Below are positions 18,647 through 28,465 of a DNA stretch of 64,000 nt, in pieces (position 1 is the stretch's first letter; each line of letters begins with the position of its first letter). The stretch is from Bacteroidales bacterium (GTDB lineage: Bacteria; Bacteroidota; Bacteroidia; Bacteroidales; UBA932), in the NCBI GenBank assembly GCA_022647615.1, contig JALCKZ010000001.1, forward strand, positions 856,178-920,177. The letters are read 5' to 3'. The notes under the pieces are model-generated. The model did no database searches. It was not told the DNA's origin and saw only the letters and a list, made by a program, of their open reading frames with translations. The position numbers and the translations under genes are program-made.

Positions 18647-19162
18647 ATGAGACACAATAAGAAAGTAAATCATCTTGGCCGTCAGAGCGGACACCGTAAG
18701 GCGATGCTTGCTAATATGGCTTCTTCATTGCTTCTTCACAAGAGAATAGAAACTACTCTTGCAAAGGCTAAAGCATTGAGAGTCTATGTAGAACCTCTGA
18801 TTACCAAGAGCAAAACAGACGATACAAATTCACGCCGTGTCACCTTCAGCTATTTAAAGCAGAAGGAGGCTGTAACAGAGTTGTTTAGAGTTATTGCTCC
18901 TAAAATTGCAGAGCGTCCGGGCGGATACACCCGTATTCTGAAGACTTCATACAGAGCAGGAGATGCTGCTGAGATGGCTATTATAGAATTGGTTGACTTC
19001 AATGAGGCTGCTCTTGAGAGTGCAAAGAAAGAGAGCGGAGAGAAGAAGACTACACGTCGTAGCCGCGCAAAGAAAACTGCAGAACCTGCAGCTCCAAAAG
19101 CTGAGGCTCCTAAGGCAGAAGCTCCAAAAGCTGCTGCTCCAAAGGCTGAAGAGAAGAAATAA
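18647..19162 (+). CDS. rplQ: 50S ribosomal protein L17 (bL17) with C-terminal tail
   Basis: 171 residues. The L17 core runs to about residue 125 ([38 protein letters not shown]). A tail of about 45 residues rich in Ala, Pro, Lys and Glu, with PKAEA repeats, follows. Last gene of the operon; a strong terminator lies about 55 bp downstream. Confidence 0.96.
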   Translation: MRHNKKVNHLGRQSGHRKAMLANMASSLLLHKRIETTLAKAKALRVYVEPLITKSKTDDTNSRRVTFSYLKQKEAVTELFRVIAPKIAERPGGYTRILKTSYRAGDAAEMAIIELVDFNEAALESAKKESGEKKTTRRSRAKKTAEPAAPKAEAPKAEAPKAAAPKAEEKK

Positions 19163-19216
19163 TTGGATATTTCCCTGCGGAGAAAGACCAACGGGGAATA
19201 TTGATAATCAATTAAT

Positions 19217-19254
19217 TAAAAAAGATGTCCTCCATTACGGAGGACATCTTTTTT
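19217..19254 (+). terminator. Bidirectional terminator between rplQ and tdh
   Basis: A near-perfect hairpin with stem AAAAAGATGTCCTCC and its complement, an ATTAC loop, A-run on the left and T-run on the right. It can end the ribosomal operon on + and the convergent gene at 19292 on −. Confidence 0.92.
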
Positions 19255-19291
19255 AATTGTCTGTGTTTCAATATCTCCTGCAGACCTTTTT

Positions 19292-20254
19292 CTAATATAA
19301 ACCTTTATCAACTTTCTCTTTGCAGGCAGCAAGCATATCTGTCATCATCTCCTGCAGACCCCATTTTGGAGCCCAATCCCACTCGGCGCGGGCACAAGAA
19401 TCATCCATGATATCAGGCCAGCTGTTTGCAATGTCAGCTTTAATAGGATCTACTTTGTAATCCCATGTAAATGAAGGAATTCTCTTTTTAAGCTCATTAA
19501 ACAATTGCTCCGGAGTAAAACTCATGGAGGCAATGTTGAAGCTATTGCGGTGTTTCAAACGAGAAGGATCAGCCTCCATTAGCTGTGTTGTAGCAGCCAA
19601 TGCATCAGGCATATACATCATGTCCATATACGCATCCTGAGGAACGGCGCATGTATATTTTCCATGCTTCCAAATTTCATAGAATACCTCAACTGCGTAA
19701 TCTGTTGTTCCACCGCCTGGTAGAGCGCCGTTGGAAATAAGTCCCGGGAAACGTACGCTGCGGGCATCTACTCCAAATCTCTTAAAGTAATAATCTCCAA
19801 GCAATTCGCCTGTGACTTTGCAAACTCCGTAAATAGTATCAGGTCTCATGATTGTATCCTGAGGAGTCTTGTAATGAGGTGTATTGTAACCAAATGCGCC
19901 AATAGAAGAAGGGGTGAAAACAGAGCAGTGCAGCTCTCTTGCAAGATTTAATGAATTAAGAAGCGCCCCAATATTAATCTTCCAAGCTAAATCCGGATTC
20001 AGCTCTCCCTTTGCGGAAAGCAGTGCAACCAAATTATAGATGGCGTCAATTTTATATTTCTTTATGGTCTCTCCATATTTTTGGAAATCAAGAGCATCCA
20101 GTTCTACAGCTTGGGCGTGCTCAGAAATTTTCTTAACCACATCCGGTCTTACTTCAGCGGCAACAACGTTGTCCTCTCCGTAATTTTTCTGCAGATGTAC
20201 AACCAATTCCGTACCTATCTGTCCGCCGGCTCCAACTACTAATATTCTTTTCAT
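19292..20254 (-). CDS. tdh: L-threonine 3-dehydrogenase, SDR type
   Basis: 320 residues, extended short-chain dehydrogenase fold: GAGGQIGTE nucleotide-binding loop at residues 8–16, NLVALLSAKGE, and the catalytic YGVCK (Tyr-x3-Lys). The region FPGLISNGALPGGGTTDYAV and SFTPEQLFNEL are characteristic of the epimerase-like threonine dehydrogenase that makes 2-amino-3-ketobutyrate. The partner ligase Kbl is not in the window. I prefer this to a UDP-sugar epimerase because of the GGGTTDYAV segment. Confidence 0.82.
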   Translation of the reverse strand: MKRILVVGAGGQIGTELVVHLQKNYGEDNVVAAEVRPDVVKKISEHAQAVELDALDFQKYGETIKKYKIDAIYNLVALLSAKGELNPDLAWKINIGALLNSLNLARELHCSVFTPSSIGAFGYNTPHYKTPQDTIMRPDTIYGVCKVTGELLGDYYFKRFGVDARSVRFPGLISNGALPGGGTTDYAVEVFYEIWKHGKYTCAVPQDAYMDMMYMPDALAATTQLMEADPSRLKHRNSFNIASMSFTPEQLFNELKKRIPSFTWDYKVDPIKADIANSWPDIMDDSCARAEWDWAPKWGLQEMMTDMLAACKEKVDKGLY

Positions 20255-20357
20255 ATTTAAATCAATTTTAAATTTTCATAACAATAATGCGCGAATTTAA
20301 TAAAATCTATTAGATTTTTAAACTATTATGTTTAACTCCCGACAGTTTATCTTTTGT

Positions 20358-20365
20358 TAAATTTG
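20358..20365 (+). promoter_or_regulatory. −7 box of queG
   Basis: TAAATTTG (TAnnTTTG) 47 bp before the QueG start; no good −33 TTTG is seen. A minus-strand copy of the dispersed 9-mer lies 12 bp upstream. Confidence 0.45.
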
Positions 20366-20412
20366 CAACTAGTACATTTTGTTTGAATTGCAAGTGTGTC
20401 TTAAATCAGCAA

Positions 20413-21579
20413 ATGGCAAAAAGGGATACAAATAAGGATTTATTTGAGAAGATTAAAGCATTAAGTGCAGAGCTGGGTTTTGTTGCGTGCGGCTGTGCCA
20501 AGGCTGAGGAGCTGGTATCTGAGGAGGAGCATTACAAGTCTGCTGAAGAGAGCGGACGTTTTGCCGGCATGGATTATTTAAAGCGCAACATGGAAAAACG
20601 TTTTAATCCTGCATTGTTAGTTCCCGGAGCCAAAAGCGTGCTTGTTTTTCTCGCTCCTTTTGGGCGCGTATCAAAACCCAATAAGGTGGAAAATTCTAAC
20701 GAACAAAGTTCTGCGCCCCTGATTTCCGAATTTGCGCGTGGTATTGATTATCACATTGTTATAAAGGACAAGCTGTATAAAATTTTACAGCTGATTTCAC
20801 AAGAAACCACCGGGGTTCCCAATGTGCTAAGTGAAGCAGCAATTCCAGCGGTTTCCGGTGCGTTTAGCACAACAACGGAAATAGATTGCTGTAAATCAAA
20901 TATAAAAAATGTTGGCCGCGCCTTCACAGATTCCGCGCCGGTGCTGGAACGGGCATGGGCTGTAAAAGCGGGACTTGGATTTATAGGAAAAAATAATTTT
21001 TTGATTAGTCCGGAGCACGGCATAAAAAATTTTATTGGAATTATTATCACGACAGTTGTATTGCCATACTACACAGACAGTTGTGACAGCAGTACTAGTG
21101 ATTGCTATTGTAGCGCGGATGGTTGCAATAGCGGAGAGGAGGGAGAAAAATCATCGCCGAGCAAAAATAAAGGGAGCAAATGCGGAACTTGTACAAAGTG
21201 CATTGATGCCTGCAGTACTGGCGCATTAAGCGGAGGCCATTTTTTTGATGCTCGCAAATGCTTATCATATAAGACAATAGAAGAGCGCTTGCAGGCGAAA
21301 ACTGAGAATGTTCCTTGCAAACAAAAGAGTAAGGCAGAGAGAGATAAAAAAACAAAATGGATTTTTGGATGTGATGATTGCATGAATGCATGTCCCTGGA
21401 ATAGCAAAAATAAAGATGGCTGGCCGGAGTTCCGCACAAATGAAAAACTGCTTGCCAAGGCAACTTGTGAATGGTGGAAAAACCTTGATGAACAGGGATT
21501 TAAGAGGCTATTTGGAGAGACGCCGCTTATGCGTGCAGGGCTTAAAAAAATCCGGGAAAACATTTTGGGAAGAAATTGA
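20413..21579 (+). CDS. queG: Epoxyqueuosine reductase QueG
   Basis: 388 residues. It reduces epoxyqueuosine to queuosine in tRNA using cobalamin and two [4Fe-4S] clusters. The clusters are visible: CGTCTKCIDACSTGAL and CDDCMNACPWN. The core GLGFIGKNNFLISPEHG is typical. The frame is open to a TTG at 20383, but ATG 20413 matches family N-termini. Ser/Cys/Asp-rich insertions occur in the middle (about residues 95–110 and 220–250). tgt, the upstream step of the same pathway, lies at 26597. Confidence 0.92.
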   Translation: MAKRDTNKDLFEKIKALSAELGFVACGCAKAEELVSEEEHYKSAEESGRFAGMDYLKRNMEKRFNPALLVPGAKSVLVFLAPFGRVSKPNKVENSNEQSSAPLISEFARGIDYHIVIKDKLYKILQLISQETTGVPNVLSEAAIPAVSGAFSTTTEIDCCKSNIKNVGRAFTDSAPVLERAWAVKAGLGFIGKNNFLISPEHGIKNFIGIIITTVVLPYYTDSCDSSTSDCYCSADGCNSGEEGEKSSPSKNKGSKCGTCTKCIDACSTGALSGGHFFDARKCLSYKTIEERLQAKTENVPCKQKSKAERDKKTKWIFGCDDCMNACPWNSKNKDGWPEFRTNEKLLAKATCEWWKNLDEQGFKRLFGETPLMRAGLKKIRENILGRN

Positions 21580-21593
21580 AATTTTAACAGAAT

Positions 21594-22559
21594 ATGAAAA
21601 TACAAACGATAGTAGAGATAGAAAAACCAAAGAGTCAAATTAGTTATTCTGACAAAATACTTCTTGCCGGTTCTTGCTTTTCTGATGAAATTGGCGGAGT
21701 ATTAAAGGATTACAAGTTTGATGTGATGACAAATCCTTTTGGCACATTATATAATCCCGCCTCTATTTTTATCTCTTTGTTTAGACTTGGTGCGGCAGCC
21801 GGGCTTTGCAAAATGCCGCTGGGTATTTCTCCTTTCTTTACGGAGAAAGATATTGTCAGCCGTCCTGATGGTCTGTATGTCACCTTTTTCCATCATTCTT
21901 CCTGCGGGCAGCGTGATGCAAAAACTTTTCTGGATAAAGCAAATGAGAAACTAAAAAATGACGCGGAGTTTTTTAAAGCATCAACAAAAGTAATAGTAAC
22001 ACTTGGTACTTCATGGGTTTTCAAATATGTTGGAACGGCAGATAAGCAAATAGTTGCGGGTGTGGAAAATCCTGCTGCAGGCGGGACAGGGATGATAGTA
22101 GCAAATTGTCACAAGCTGCCTGCAAAATATTTTTCCAGAGAATTTCTTCCTGTTTCCCGCACCGAAAGTTTGCTTCATACAATTGTAAGCACATTTCCTG
22201 ATAAGCGTTTTATTTTTACGGTAAGTCCAATCAGACACATGGCGGATGGCGCTCACGGTAACCAAGTTAGCAAATCCTCTTTGCTGATGGCTGTAGATAA
22301 CCTAATACAAGAACAGCAAAACTGTCGGGAGGAAAAAAAGAATGCAGAATATTTTCCGGCTTATGAGATTATGATGGATGAGCTTAGGGATTACAGGTGG
22401 TATGCGGAAGATATGATTCATCCCTCTGCTGCTGCGGTAAAGTATATTTTTGAAAGATTTAAAGAGTCTTTTATTTCTCCTGATAGCTATAAGAGAATGG
22501 AAGAGGAACTTAAAAAGACAAAATCTGAAAATCATCGTCCCTTTAAAATATCTGATTAA
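21594..22559 (+). CDS. GSCFA domain protein
   Basis: 321 residues. The family-naming motif is visible as LAGSCFSDEIGG near residue 22, followed by NPFGTLYNP, TLGTSWVF and TVSPIRHMADGAHGNQVSKS. GSCFA proteins resemble SGNH hydrolases (the Ser of GSCFS would be the nucleophile). Their substrate is unknown. It starts 14 bp after queG, so the two may be co-transcribed. Confidence 0.85.
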   Translation: MKIQTIVEIEKPKSQISYSDKILLAGSCFSDEIGGVLKDYKFDVMTNPFGTLYNPASIFISLFRLGAAAGLCKMPLGISPFFTEKDIVSRPDGLYVTFFHHSSCGQRDAKTFLDKANEKLKNDAEFFKASTKVIVTLGTSWVFKYVGTADKQIVAGVENPAAGGTGMIVANCHKLPAKYFSREFLPVSRTESLLHTIVSTFPDKRFIFTVSPIRHMADGAHGNQVSKSSLLMAVDNLIQEQQNCREEKKNAEYFPAYEIMMDELRDYRWYAEDMIHPSAAAVKYIFERFKESFISPDSYKRMEEELKKTKSENHRPFKISD

Positions 22560-22570
22560 CAAATATTTCC

Positions 22571-22578
22571 TAAATTTG
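22571..22578 (+). promoter_or_regulatory. −7 box of the histidine kinase gene
   Basis: TAAATTTG ends 5 bp before the ATG at 22584, which would give an almost leaderless mRNA. No −33 element is seen. Confidence 0.4.
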
Positions 22579-22583
22579 CGCAA

Positions 22584-24635
22584 ATGCAGACCGGTAGTGT
22601 AAATAGGGCTTTAATTGTAGCTTCACTCTTATGTGCCGCCGCCATTTCTTTTCTTCTGCCGTCATGCAAAAGGGGCGGAACCGATTACGATATTTCATCT
22701 GATGATAAGCAGGTTATAGAGGAAAAAGTGCTTGCTCTTGCCGGACAGAATGTTAGATACAATAATGCATCTAAGAAAAGCTTGTCTGAGAGCGAGGCTA
22801 TTTTTGATTCTGCCGAGGTTAGAAAATATTTGAAAAGCGCCGTTGAAAATAATGACCCGGTTAGCATAGAAGTTACCTGCCGCATATTGGGGAAATATAT
22901 GAGGGATGCCTCAAAGTATAATGAAGCCTTAGCGCTTCATAAACAGGGACTTGAAGCGGCCTTGGCAATAAGAGATACAATTGAAATTACTCAGGCATAC
23001 AACAATCTGGGAACAGATTTCAGAAGGATAAGTTCTTATGCAGATGCAACTGCAAATCATAACATGGCGTTGCAGTATGCAAATGAATATTCCGGTATGA
23101 AAAGGGGAGAGTTTCATGCATTTAAAAATAAAACCGTTGCCTTAAACGGACTTGGGAACATCTCATTGACAATGCGTTATTATGATGATGCCGAGGAGTT
23201 TTTCCGGGAGGCGCTTGCAATGGAAGACTCTTTGAAAAGTCCGCTTGGGATGGCAATCAATTACGCAAACATAGGTTCTATTTTTGAGCATCGCGGGCAG
23301 TTTGATTCTGCTGAAGTTTATTACAATCATTCCATGGAGAAGAATATTGCGGCAAAATCTCAAGTGGGTATGTCTTTGAATTACTGCGCCATAGGTTCCT
23401 TGTATGAAAAGCAGGGAAAATTAGCTAAGGCTCAGGAAGAGTATGCAAATGCATACAAGCTTTCTTATTCTATTCCCGACAGATGGCATTGGATTCCTTC
23501 TGCAATTGCGCTTGGGGATATTGATATAAAACTTGGGAAGTTGCCGGATGCGTATAGAGTTCTCTCTGAAGCTCAGGATGTTGCACGTGAGATACATGCT
23601 CCGGAATATTTAATAGAAATTAAAAAGAGCTTTGGAGAATATTACAAGAAAACGGGAGACTATAAAGCTGCTCTTGCCTGTAAGGAGGAGAGCGATATTT
23701 ATAGAGACAGCGTAATTGGAAATAAAGATGCATCGGCTTTTTTGGAGAGCCGTGTTAAGTATGAGAAAGAGCTGAGAGATAAGGATGTAAGCAAGCTTAG
23801 CTTGAGAAATAAAGTTGAGCGCAGAGCAAGAATGATTACTACTGTTCTTGGCTCTGTGATTGCTGCGTTGTTGCTTACGTTGCTGATTCTGAGCAGACGT
23901 TTGTTCAAGATTCAGAAGAAAAGAGCGGAAGACCTGGAGAAGGTGAATAATGTCAAAAACAGATTTTTTGCAATAATTTCACATGACCTTAAAAATCCTG
24001 TAGCTGCACAACAGCTTACGATTCAGCAAATTATGGATTTGTCTGAAACAATTGACAGAAAACTTTTAAAAGAGCAATGTGAACTTCTTTTGCTCTCCGG
24101 AGATTCTGAACTTACATTGTTGCAGAATTTGTTTAACTGGACTCAAATTCAAATGGGAAGATTATCTTATCATCCGACAAGATTTAAACTCATTTCTGTT
24201 GTGGGCGGAGTTAAAGGTTTGCTGGCAATTCCTCTTGAGCTTAAGGGTATCAATTTTAAAATGCTAATATCTAATGATACTATAATTGTCACCGATAGAA
24301 ACATTGTAGAGACGGTCATTAGGAATCTGATTTCTAATGCAATAAAGTATTCTTACAGAGGCGGTGAGATAACAGTGCAGGAAAAAATTATCGGAGACAA
24401 AATAGCAATTTCAGTTGTTGATAATGGAGTTGGAATAAGTGCGGAAAAACTTGAAAATATTTTTGATTACAGCAAAAGACAATCTTCTCCCGGAACTGAA
24501 GGGGAGATTGGAAGCGGACTTGGTTTGGAGGTTTGCAAGGACATGATAGGAATTTGCGGAGGGACAATCTTTGCAGAAAAGAGAGAGGGAGGGGGTACAA
24601 TTTTTACTTTTACAATTAACAGGAATATAGAATAG
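22584..24635 (+). CDS. TPR-containing sensor histidine kinase
   Basis: 683 residues. An N-terminal signal with a possible lipobox (LLPSC) is followed by several tetratricopeptide repeats (about 85–375), probably periplasmic. A membrane segment follows at about 412–434, then a HisKA domain with ISHDLKNP (phospho-acceptor His near 467) and a HATPase with N box NLISNAIKYS, G1 DNGVGIS and G2 GSGLGLEVC. The next gene encodes its likely response regulator. The stimulus is unknown. A minus-strand 9-mer copy lies at 23474. Confidence 0.92.
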   Translation: MQTGSVNRALIVASLLCAAAISFLLPSCKRGGTDYDISSDDKQVIEEKVLALAGQNVRYNNASKKSLSESEAIFDSAEVRKYLKSAVENNDPVSIEVTCRILGKYMRDASKYNEALALHKQGLEAALAIRDTIEITQAYNNLGTDFRRISSYADATANHNMALQYANEYSGMKRGEFHAFKNKTVALNGLGNISLTMRYYDDAEEFFREALAMEDSLKSPLGMAINYANIGSIFEHRGQFDSAEVYYNHSMEKNIAAKSQVGMSLNYCAIGSLYEKQGKLAKAQEEYANAYKLSYSIPDRWHWIPSAIALGDIDIKLGKLPDAYRVLSEAQDVAREIHAPEYLIEIKKSFGEYYKKTGDYKAALACKEESDIYRDSVIGNKDASAFLESRVKYEKELRDKDVSKLSLRNKVERRARMITTVLGSVIAALLLTLLILSRRLFKIQKKRAEDLEKVNNVKNRFFAIISHDLKNPVAAQQLTIQQIMDLSETIDRKLLKEQCELLLLSGDSELTLLQNLFNWTQIQMGRLSYHPTRFKLISVVGGVKGLLAIPLELKGINFKMLISNDTIIVTDRNIVETVIRNLISNAIKYSYRGGEITVQEKIIGDKIAISVVDNGVGISAEKLENIFDYSKRQSSPGTEGEIGSGLGLEVCKDMIGICGGTIFAEKREGGGTIFTFTINRNIE

Positions 24636-24653
24636 TATCTTATACATGTGGTT

Positions 24654-25328
24654 ATGAATGAGATTGTTAAAGTTATTACGGTAGATGATCATCCCCTGAT
24701 ACTTTCAGGTATTTCCGCCGCACTGGAAAAAAACAGCAGAGATATCAAAGTTATTGGAAGCGCCTCAACTGCAGAGGAGTTGTTGGAAATGTTAAAAAAC
24801 GGAGGACTGTCGGGATTACATGAATTGCCGGATGTCATCCTGCTGGATTTGCTTTTGCCCGGGATGTCCGGAGAAGAGGCGGCAAAAATAATCAAGAGGG
24901 AATACCCAGCTGTAAAAATTCTTGTGTTTAGCGCAGAGAGCAATGAATCTGTTATTTACAGACTTCTGCAAATAGGAATTGATGGCTTTGTAAATAAGAC
25001 CTCTTCCGGCAGGGAAATTACCGCAGCTGTTGAGTGCGTTGGGAGCGGCAACCAGTATTTTGGAATGGATACTGCAAGAATTTTGGAAAATGTGCACATT
25101 GCAAAAGGGCACAAATGCAAAGAGGCATCTGAAATGTTTTCAGATAGGGAGATGGATGTGATGAGATTGTGCTGCAACGGATATTTAAGTAAAGAGATTG
25201 CCGATAAACTCTCAATCAGCCCCAGAACGGTGGATAATCACAAGAGGAACATCTTTCACAAGCTGGGAATAAATAGTTCCATAGAACTTGTCAAATACGC
25301 GCTTACAAACGATATTATAAAGTTATAA
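24654..25328 (+). CDS. LuxR/NarL-family response regulator
   Basis: 224 residues. A receiver domain (VDDHPLI acidic pocket, phospho-acceptor near Asp65 in ILLDLLLPGMSG, Lys in VNKTSS) is followed by a LuxR-type helix-turn-helix (SKEIADKLSISPRTVDNHKRN). I chose ATG 24654 over an in-frame GTG at 24648. It is the partner of the preceding kinase, 18 bp away. A 9-mer copy (24807) sits in the variable loop of the receiver. Confidence 0.92.
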   Translation: MNEIVKVITVDDHPLILSGISAALEKNSRDIKVIGSASTAEELLEMLKNGGLSGLHELPDVILLDLLLPGMSGEEAAKIIKREYPAVKILVFSAESNESVIYRLLQIGIDGFVNKTSSGREITAAVECVGSGNQYFGMDTARILENVHIAKGHKCKEASEMFSDREMDVMRLCCNGYLSKEIADKLSISPRTVDNHKRNIFHKLGINSSIELVKYALTNDIIKL

Positions 25329-25402
25329 TCACAGATTTGAAGCCCAGGCCGTGAGCTAAAATTTAATTGGCTGATTTTAATTGGGTGACAATTAAGAGAG
25401 GC

Positions 25403-26533
25403 TTATTTAGGTGCGATGCGGTATAAGAAGACCGCAATCACCGCAAAAATTACGTTTGGCAGCCACAAGGCCACAAACGGAGGCAGCGCTCCCGTAAAGA
25501 CAAACATCTGGCTAAAGCGCAGGAACAGGATGTAAGAGAAGCTTAATGCAATTCCAATTCCTATATTCATACCAATTCCGCCTCGCCTCTTTTTAGAAGA
25601 AAGTGAGACGCCTATGAGCGTAAGAATAAATGCGGAAAACGGAAGAGCCCATCGTGTATTTCTCTCTATAAGAGCATACTCCACCATCTGGTCACCTCGC
25701 ATTTTTTGCGCTTTTATAAGCTTTCCAAGCTGTCCGGATGCAACGGCCTGGACGGTATTTTTCTTTCTGTAAAAATCATCTACGGTAATAGATAACGCCG
25801 TATCCAGCTGCTTGCCCGTCTTAACCTGCTCTGCATTTCCAACATATTTGCGCCAGAAATAATCGCGCAGCTGCCAGCATTGTTTTGTAGAATCCCATTG
25901 GGCTTCACCTGCGCTCAGCTTTGAGATAATATCGTGACCTTTAATGGTTTCCAGCGTAAACTGATAAGCGGTATTATTGAAAGTGGAGAAACTTTGCACA
26001 TACATAAAAGTTCCCGGACTGATTTGATAGTGCATGTTCCTGTTGGTGTTCTCAAATGGTTTTTTGATATACTTTGCCTCAAAGGCGAGCCTCCCCTTGT
26101 TGCATGGCGGTATGACGTAAAGATTTAATATCAAGCTGAATATGGCAATAAAAGCAGATGACAAAAAGTAAGGATACATCAATCTCTTAAAGCTGATTCC
26201 TCCCGCAAGTATTGCAACAATTTCAGAATTTGCAGCCATCTTGGAGGTGAAGAAAATTACCGTAATGAACACAAACAGAGGGCTGAATACGTTTATGAAA
26301 TAGGGGATAAAGTTTGCATAGTAGTTAAAGATAATCTCTTTAAGCGGGGCATTCTTGTCCACAAAGTCATCAATTTTTTCACTGATATCAAATATGATTA
26401 CAATGCCGATGATTAGCAGCAGCGCAACAAAGAAAGTACCTATAAACTTGCGTATTATGTACTTGTCCAGCGTGGTGATGTGCCAGTTAAAATCCTTAAG
26501 CTGCTTCTCTATGTCTTTTCTTGTTAATGCCAC
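25403..26533 (-). CDS. LptF/LptG (YjgP/YjgQ) family lipopolysaccharide-export permease
   Basis: 376 residues: membrane segments near the N-terminus (about 30–50, 65–85, 105–130), a central β-rich periplasmic region and three C-terminal membrane segments. LDKYIIRKFIGTFFVALLL is the typical N-terminus. These permeases form LptB2FG, which extracts LPS from the inner membrane. A second member lies at 39837–41432. I cannot decide which is LptF and which is LptG. It follows tgt on the same strand. Confidence 0.86.
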   Translation of the reverse strand: MALTRKDIEKQLKDFNWHITTLDKYIIRKFIGTFFVALLLIIGIVIIFDISEKIDDFVDKNAPLKEIIFNYYANFIPYFINVFSPLFVFITVIFFTSKMAANSEIVAILAGGISFKRLMYPYFLSSAFIAIFSLILNLYVIPPCNKGRLAFEAKYIKKPFENTNRNMHYQISPGTFMYVQSFSTFNNTAYQFTLETIKGHDIISKLSAGEAQWDSTKQCWQLRDYFWRKYVGNAEQVKTGKQLDTALSITVDDFYRKKNTVQAVASGQLGKLIKAQKMRGDQMVEYALIERNTRWALPFSAFILTLIGVSLSSKKRRGGIGMNIGIGIALSFSYILFLRFSQMFVFTGALPPFVALWLPNVIFAVIAVFLYRIAPK

Positions 26534-26596
26534 TTTTTGTATCCCGACAGTTGTTTACTTTTTTATTGCCGCATATTGCCTTGCGGCGCCGCAAAG

Positions 26597-27736
26597 TTAC
26601 TTATCATTAATTCTTTGTGTAACTTTTTTAACAGTTTCATCTTTCCACTTCTTAAAATCCCCGGCAATTATGTGAGCGCGAGCGTCTCCAACCAATTTCA
26701 AATAAAAGGCCAAATTGTGATAGCTTGCAATCTGAGCCGCAAGCATCTCTCCCGCAACAAACAAGTGTCTTAAGTAAGCCTTTGAGTATGTGTGGTCTAC
26801 AAATGAGGTGCCGTTAGAATCTATTGGAGAAAAATCCTCCGCCCAGCACTTGTTTCTCATGTTAATCATCCCTTCTGATGTGAACAACATCCCGTTGCGT
26901 CCGTTCCTTGTAGGCATTACGCAGTCAAACATATCTACCCCTCTCTCAATGCCTTCCAGCAGATTTGCAGGGGTGCCGACCCCCATGAGGTAGCGCGGCT
27001 TATCCGCAGGAAGCACAGGGTTAAGCACTTCCAGCATTTCGTACATTTTCTCTGTTGGCTCCCCAACAGAAAGACCTCCAATTGCACAGCCATCCATATC
27101 TGCTTTAACTGCTTGTTCTGCAGCCATTCTGCGCAAATCAGGATATATGCAACCTTGAACTATCGGGAAGAAAAACTGCTTGTACCCGTAAAGCGGCTCC
27201 GTCTCTTTAAAGCGCTTTACGCACCTTTCCAGCCAGCGGCCTGTTCTCTGCAAAGACTGCAAAGAGTATTTGTAATCTGCAGTTCCGGGCGTGCACTCAT
27301 CCAGAGCCATTATAATATCTGCGCCTATTTTGCGCTGAGTATCAACATTATTCTCCGGCGTGAACTCTCTTGGAGAACCGTCTATATGTGAGCGGAAAGT
27401 ACAACCTTTCTCTGTGATTTTTCTATTCTCTGCAAGTGAAAAGACCTGGAATCCTCCGCTGTCCGTAAGAATTGGACGGTCCCATGCTACAAACTTATGC
27501 AATCCTCCCGCCTTGTTAATCAAATCAATGCCCGGCCGCAGCAGCAGGTGGTAAGTATTGCCAAGAATAATTTGAGCTTTGATATCATCTTTTAGGTCCC
27601 GATGGTATACCCCTTTTACTGAGCCTACGGTTCCTACCGGCATAAAGATAGGTGTTTGAATATCACCATGTTCCGTATGCAGGACCCCAGCCCTTGCGCC
27701 GCTTTGCGCATCCTTATTTTTTACCTCAAAAAACAT
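26597..27736 (-). CDS. tgt: tRNA-guanine transglycosylase
   Basis: 379 residues. It exchanges G34 for the queuine precursor in tRNA. The active-site features are present: LTDSGGFQVFSL (catalytic Asp), ALDECTPG, GGLSVGEP and the nucleophile region GVDMFDCVMPTRNGRNG. The C-terminal zinc site is altered. Where bacterial enzymes have CxCxxC, this one reads SNGTSFVDHTYSKAYL, so three cysteines are gone while the later His (ASYHNLAFY) remains. This may be a lineage trait. Co-directional with the LptF/G gene. Confidence 0.93.
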   Translation of the reverse strand: MFFEVKNKDAQSGARAGVLHTEHGDIQTPIFMPVGTVGSVKGVYHRDLKDDIKAQIILGNTYHLLLRPGIDLINKAGGLHKFVAWDRPILTDSGGFQVFSLAENRKITEKGCTFRSHIDGSPREFTPENNVDTQRKIGADIIMALDECTPGTADYKYSLQSLQRTGRWLERCVKRFKETEPLYGYKQFFFPIVQGCIYPDLRRMAAEQAVKADMDGCAIGGLSVGEPTEKMYEMLEVLNPVLPADKPRYLMGVGTPANLLEGIERGVDMFDCVMPTRNGRNGMLFTSEGMINMRNKCWAEDFSPIDSNGTSFVDHTYSKAYLRHLFVAGEMLAAQIASYHNLAFYLKLVGDARAHIIAGDFKKWKDETVKKVTQRINDK

Positions 27737-27760
27737 TAAGGCAAAAGTAGTAAAAAATAG

Positions 27761-27768
27761 TATCTTTG
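27761..27768 (+). promoter_or_regulatory. −7 box of the bifunctional-nuclease-like gene
   Basis: TATCTTTG 12 bp before the ATG at 27780, implying a very short leader. No −33 TTTG. Confidence 0.45.
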
Positions 27769-27779
27769 CCTTGCTTTAT

Positions 27780-28421
27780 ATGGAAAGGGTAAGATTGGAC
27801 ATGGGGGCGCTGAGCGTCTCTGACTTTCAAGGGGGTAATTTTGTTTTCTTCCTGTACAAAAAGGGAGGAGACAAGTGTTTGCCTATCAAGCTGTCAAGGC
27901 CAGATGTCAATATCATTCTTACAAATTTCAAGAACAAAGAATTGAATCCTGCGGAAGAACTTCCAACTATGCAGATGCTCTATTGCACAACGCTGCAGCA
28001 CTTTGGAATTGAGCTGCTGGAAATTACCGTTATAAAAGGGATGGGTTCAAACAGGCACTTCATGACGGAGTTGCTGCTGTTTGACGGCAAAAAAGAACTG
28101 CGACTTGTTTGCGGATTTGCTGACGGAATTGTCATGGCAAAATTTTTCAACGCTCCAATTTATGTTTATGCGGATGTGCTGGAAAAGTTTGCTACAAAGG
28201 TAAATACAGAGGGGAAGAAAGTCTATCGGGAGAAAAATTACAAAACAAAACTTACAGATGCGCTTAACGCTGCAATTGCCAATGAAGATTATGAACGGGC
28301 GGAACAGCTTAAGGCTGAGCTGCATAAGTTAACCTTTGCAGCCGAGAAAAAACCGGCGGCACCTGAGAAACCTGCAGCCCCGGAAAAGAAAAAGGCTTCC
28401 GGAAAACAGAAGAAAAAGTAA
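27780..28421 (+). CDS. Bifunctional nuclease (BFN/DUF151) family protein
   Basis: 213 residues. The first 130 residues fit the BFN domain (LPIKLSRPDVNIIL; CTTLQHFGIELLEITVIKG; a FADGIVMAKFFNAPIYV strand-helix). A UVR-like helical motif follows at about 160–190 (ALNAAIANEDYERAEQLKAEL) and then a Lys/Ala/Pro tail. I moved the start to ATG 27780 from an in-frame TTG at 27771. DUF151 proteins are reported as nucleases in some organisms; the activity here is unproven. It is divergent from tgt. Confidence 0.75.
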   Translation: MERVRLDMGALSVSDFQGGNFVFFLYKKGGDKCLPIKLSRPDVNIILTNFKNKELNPAEELPTMQMLYCTTLQHFGIELLEITVIKGMGSNRHFMTELLLFDGKKELRLVCGFADGIVMAKFFNAPIYVYADVLEKFATKVNTEGKKVYREKNYKTKLTDALNAAIANEDYERAEQLKAELHKLTFAAEKKPAAPEKPAAPEKKKASGKQKKK

Positions 28422-28465
28422 TTTTCACCCGGTTGGTTATTGTTGATTATTAATGAATTAAATAT

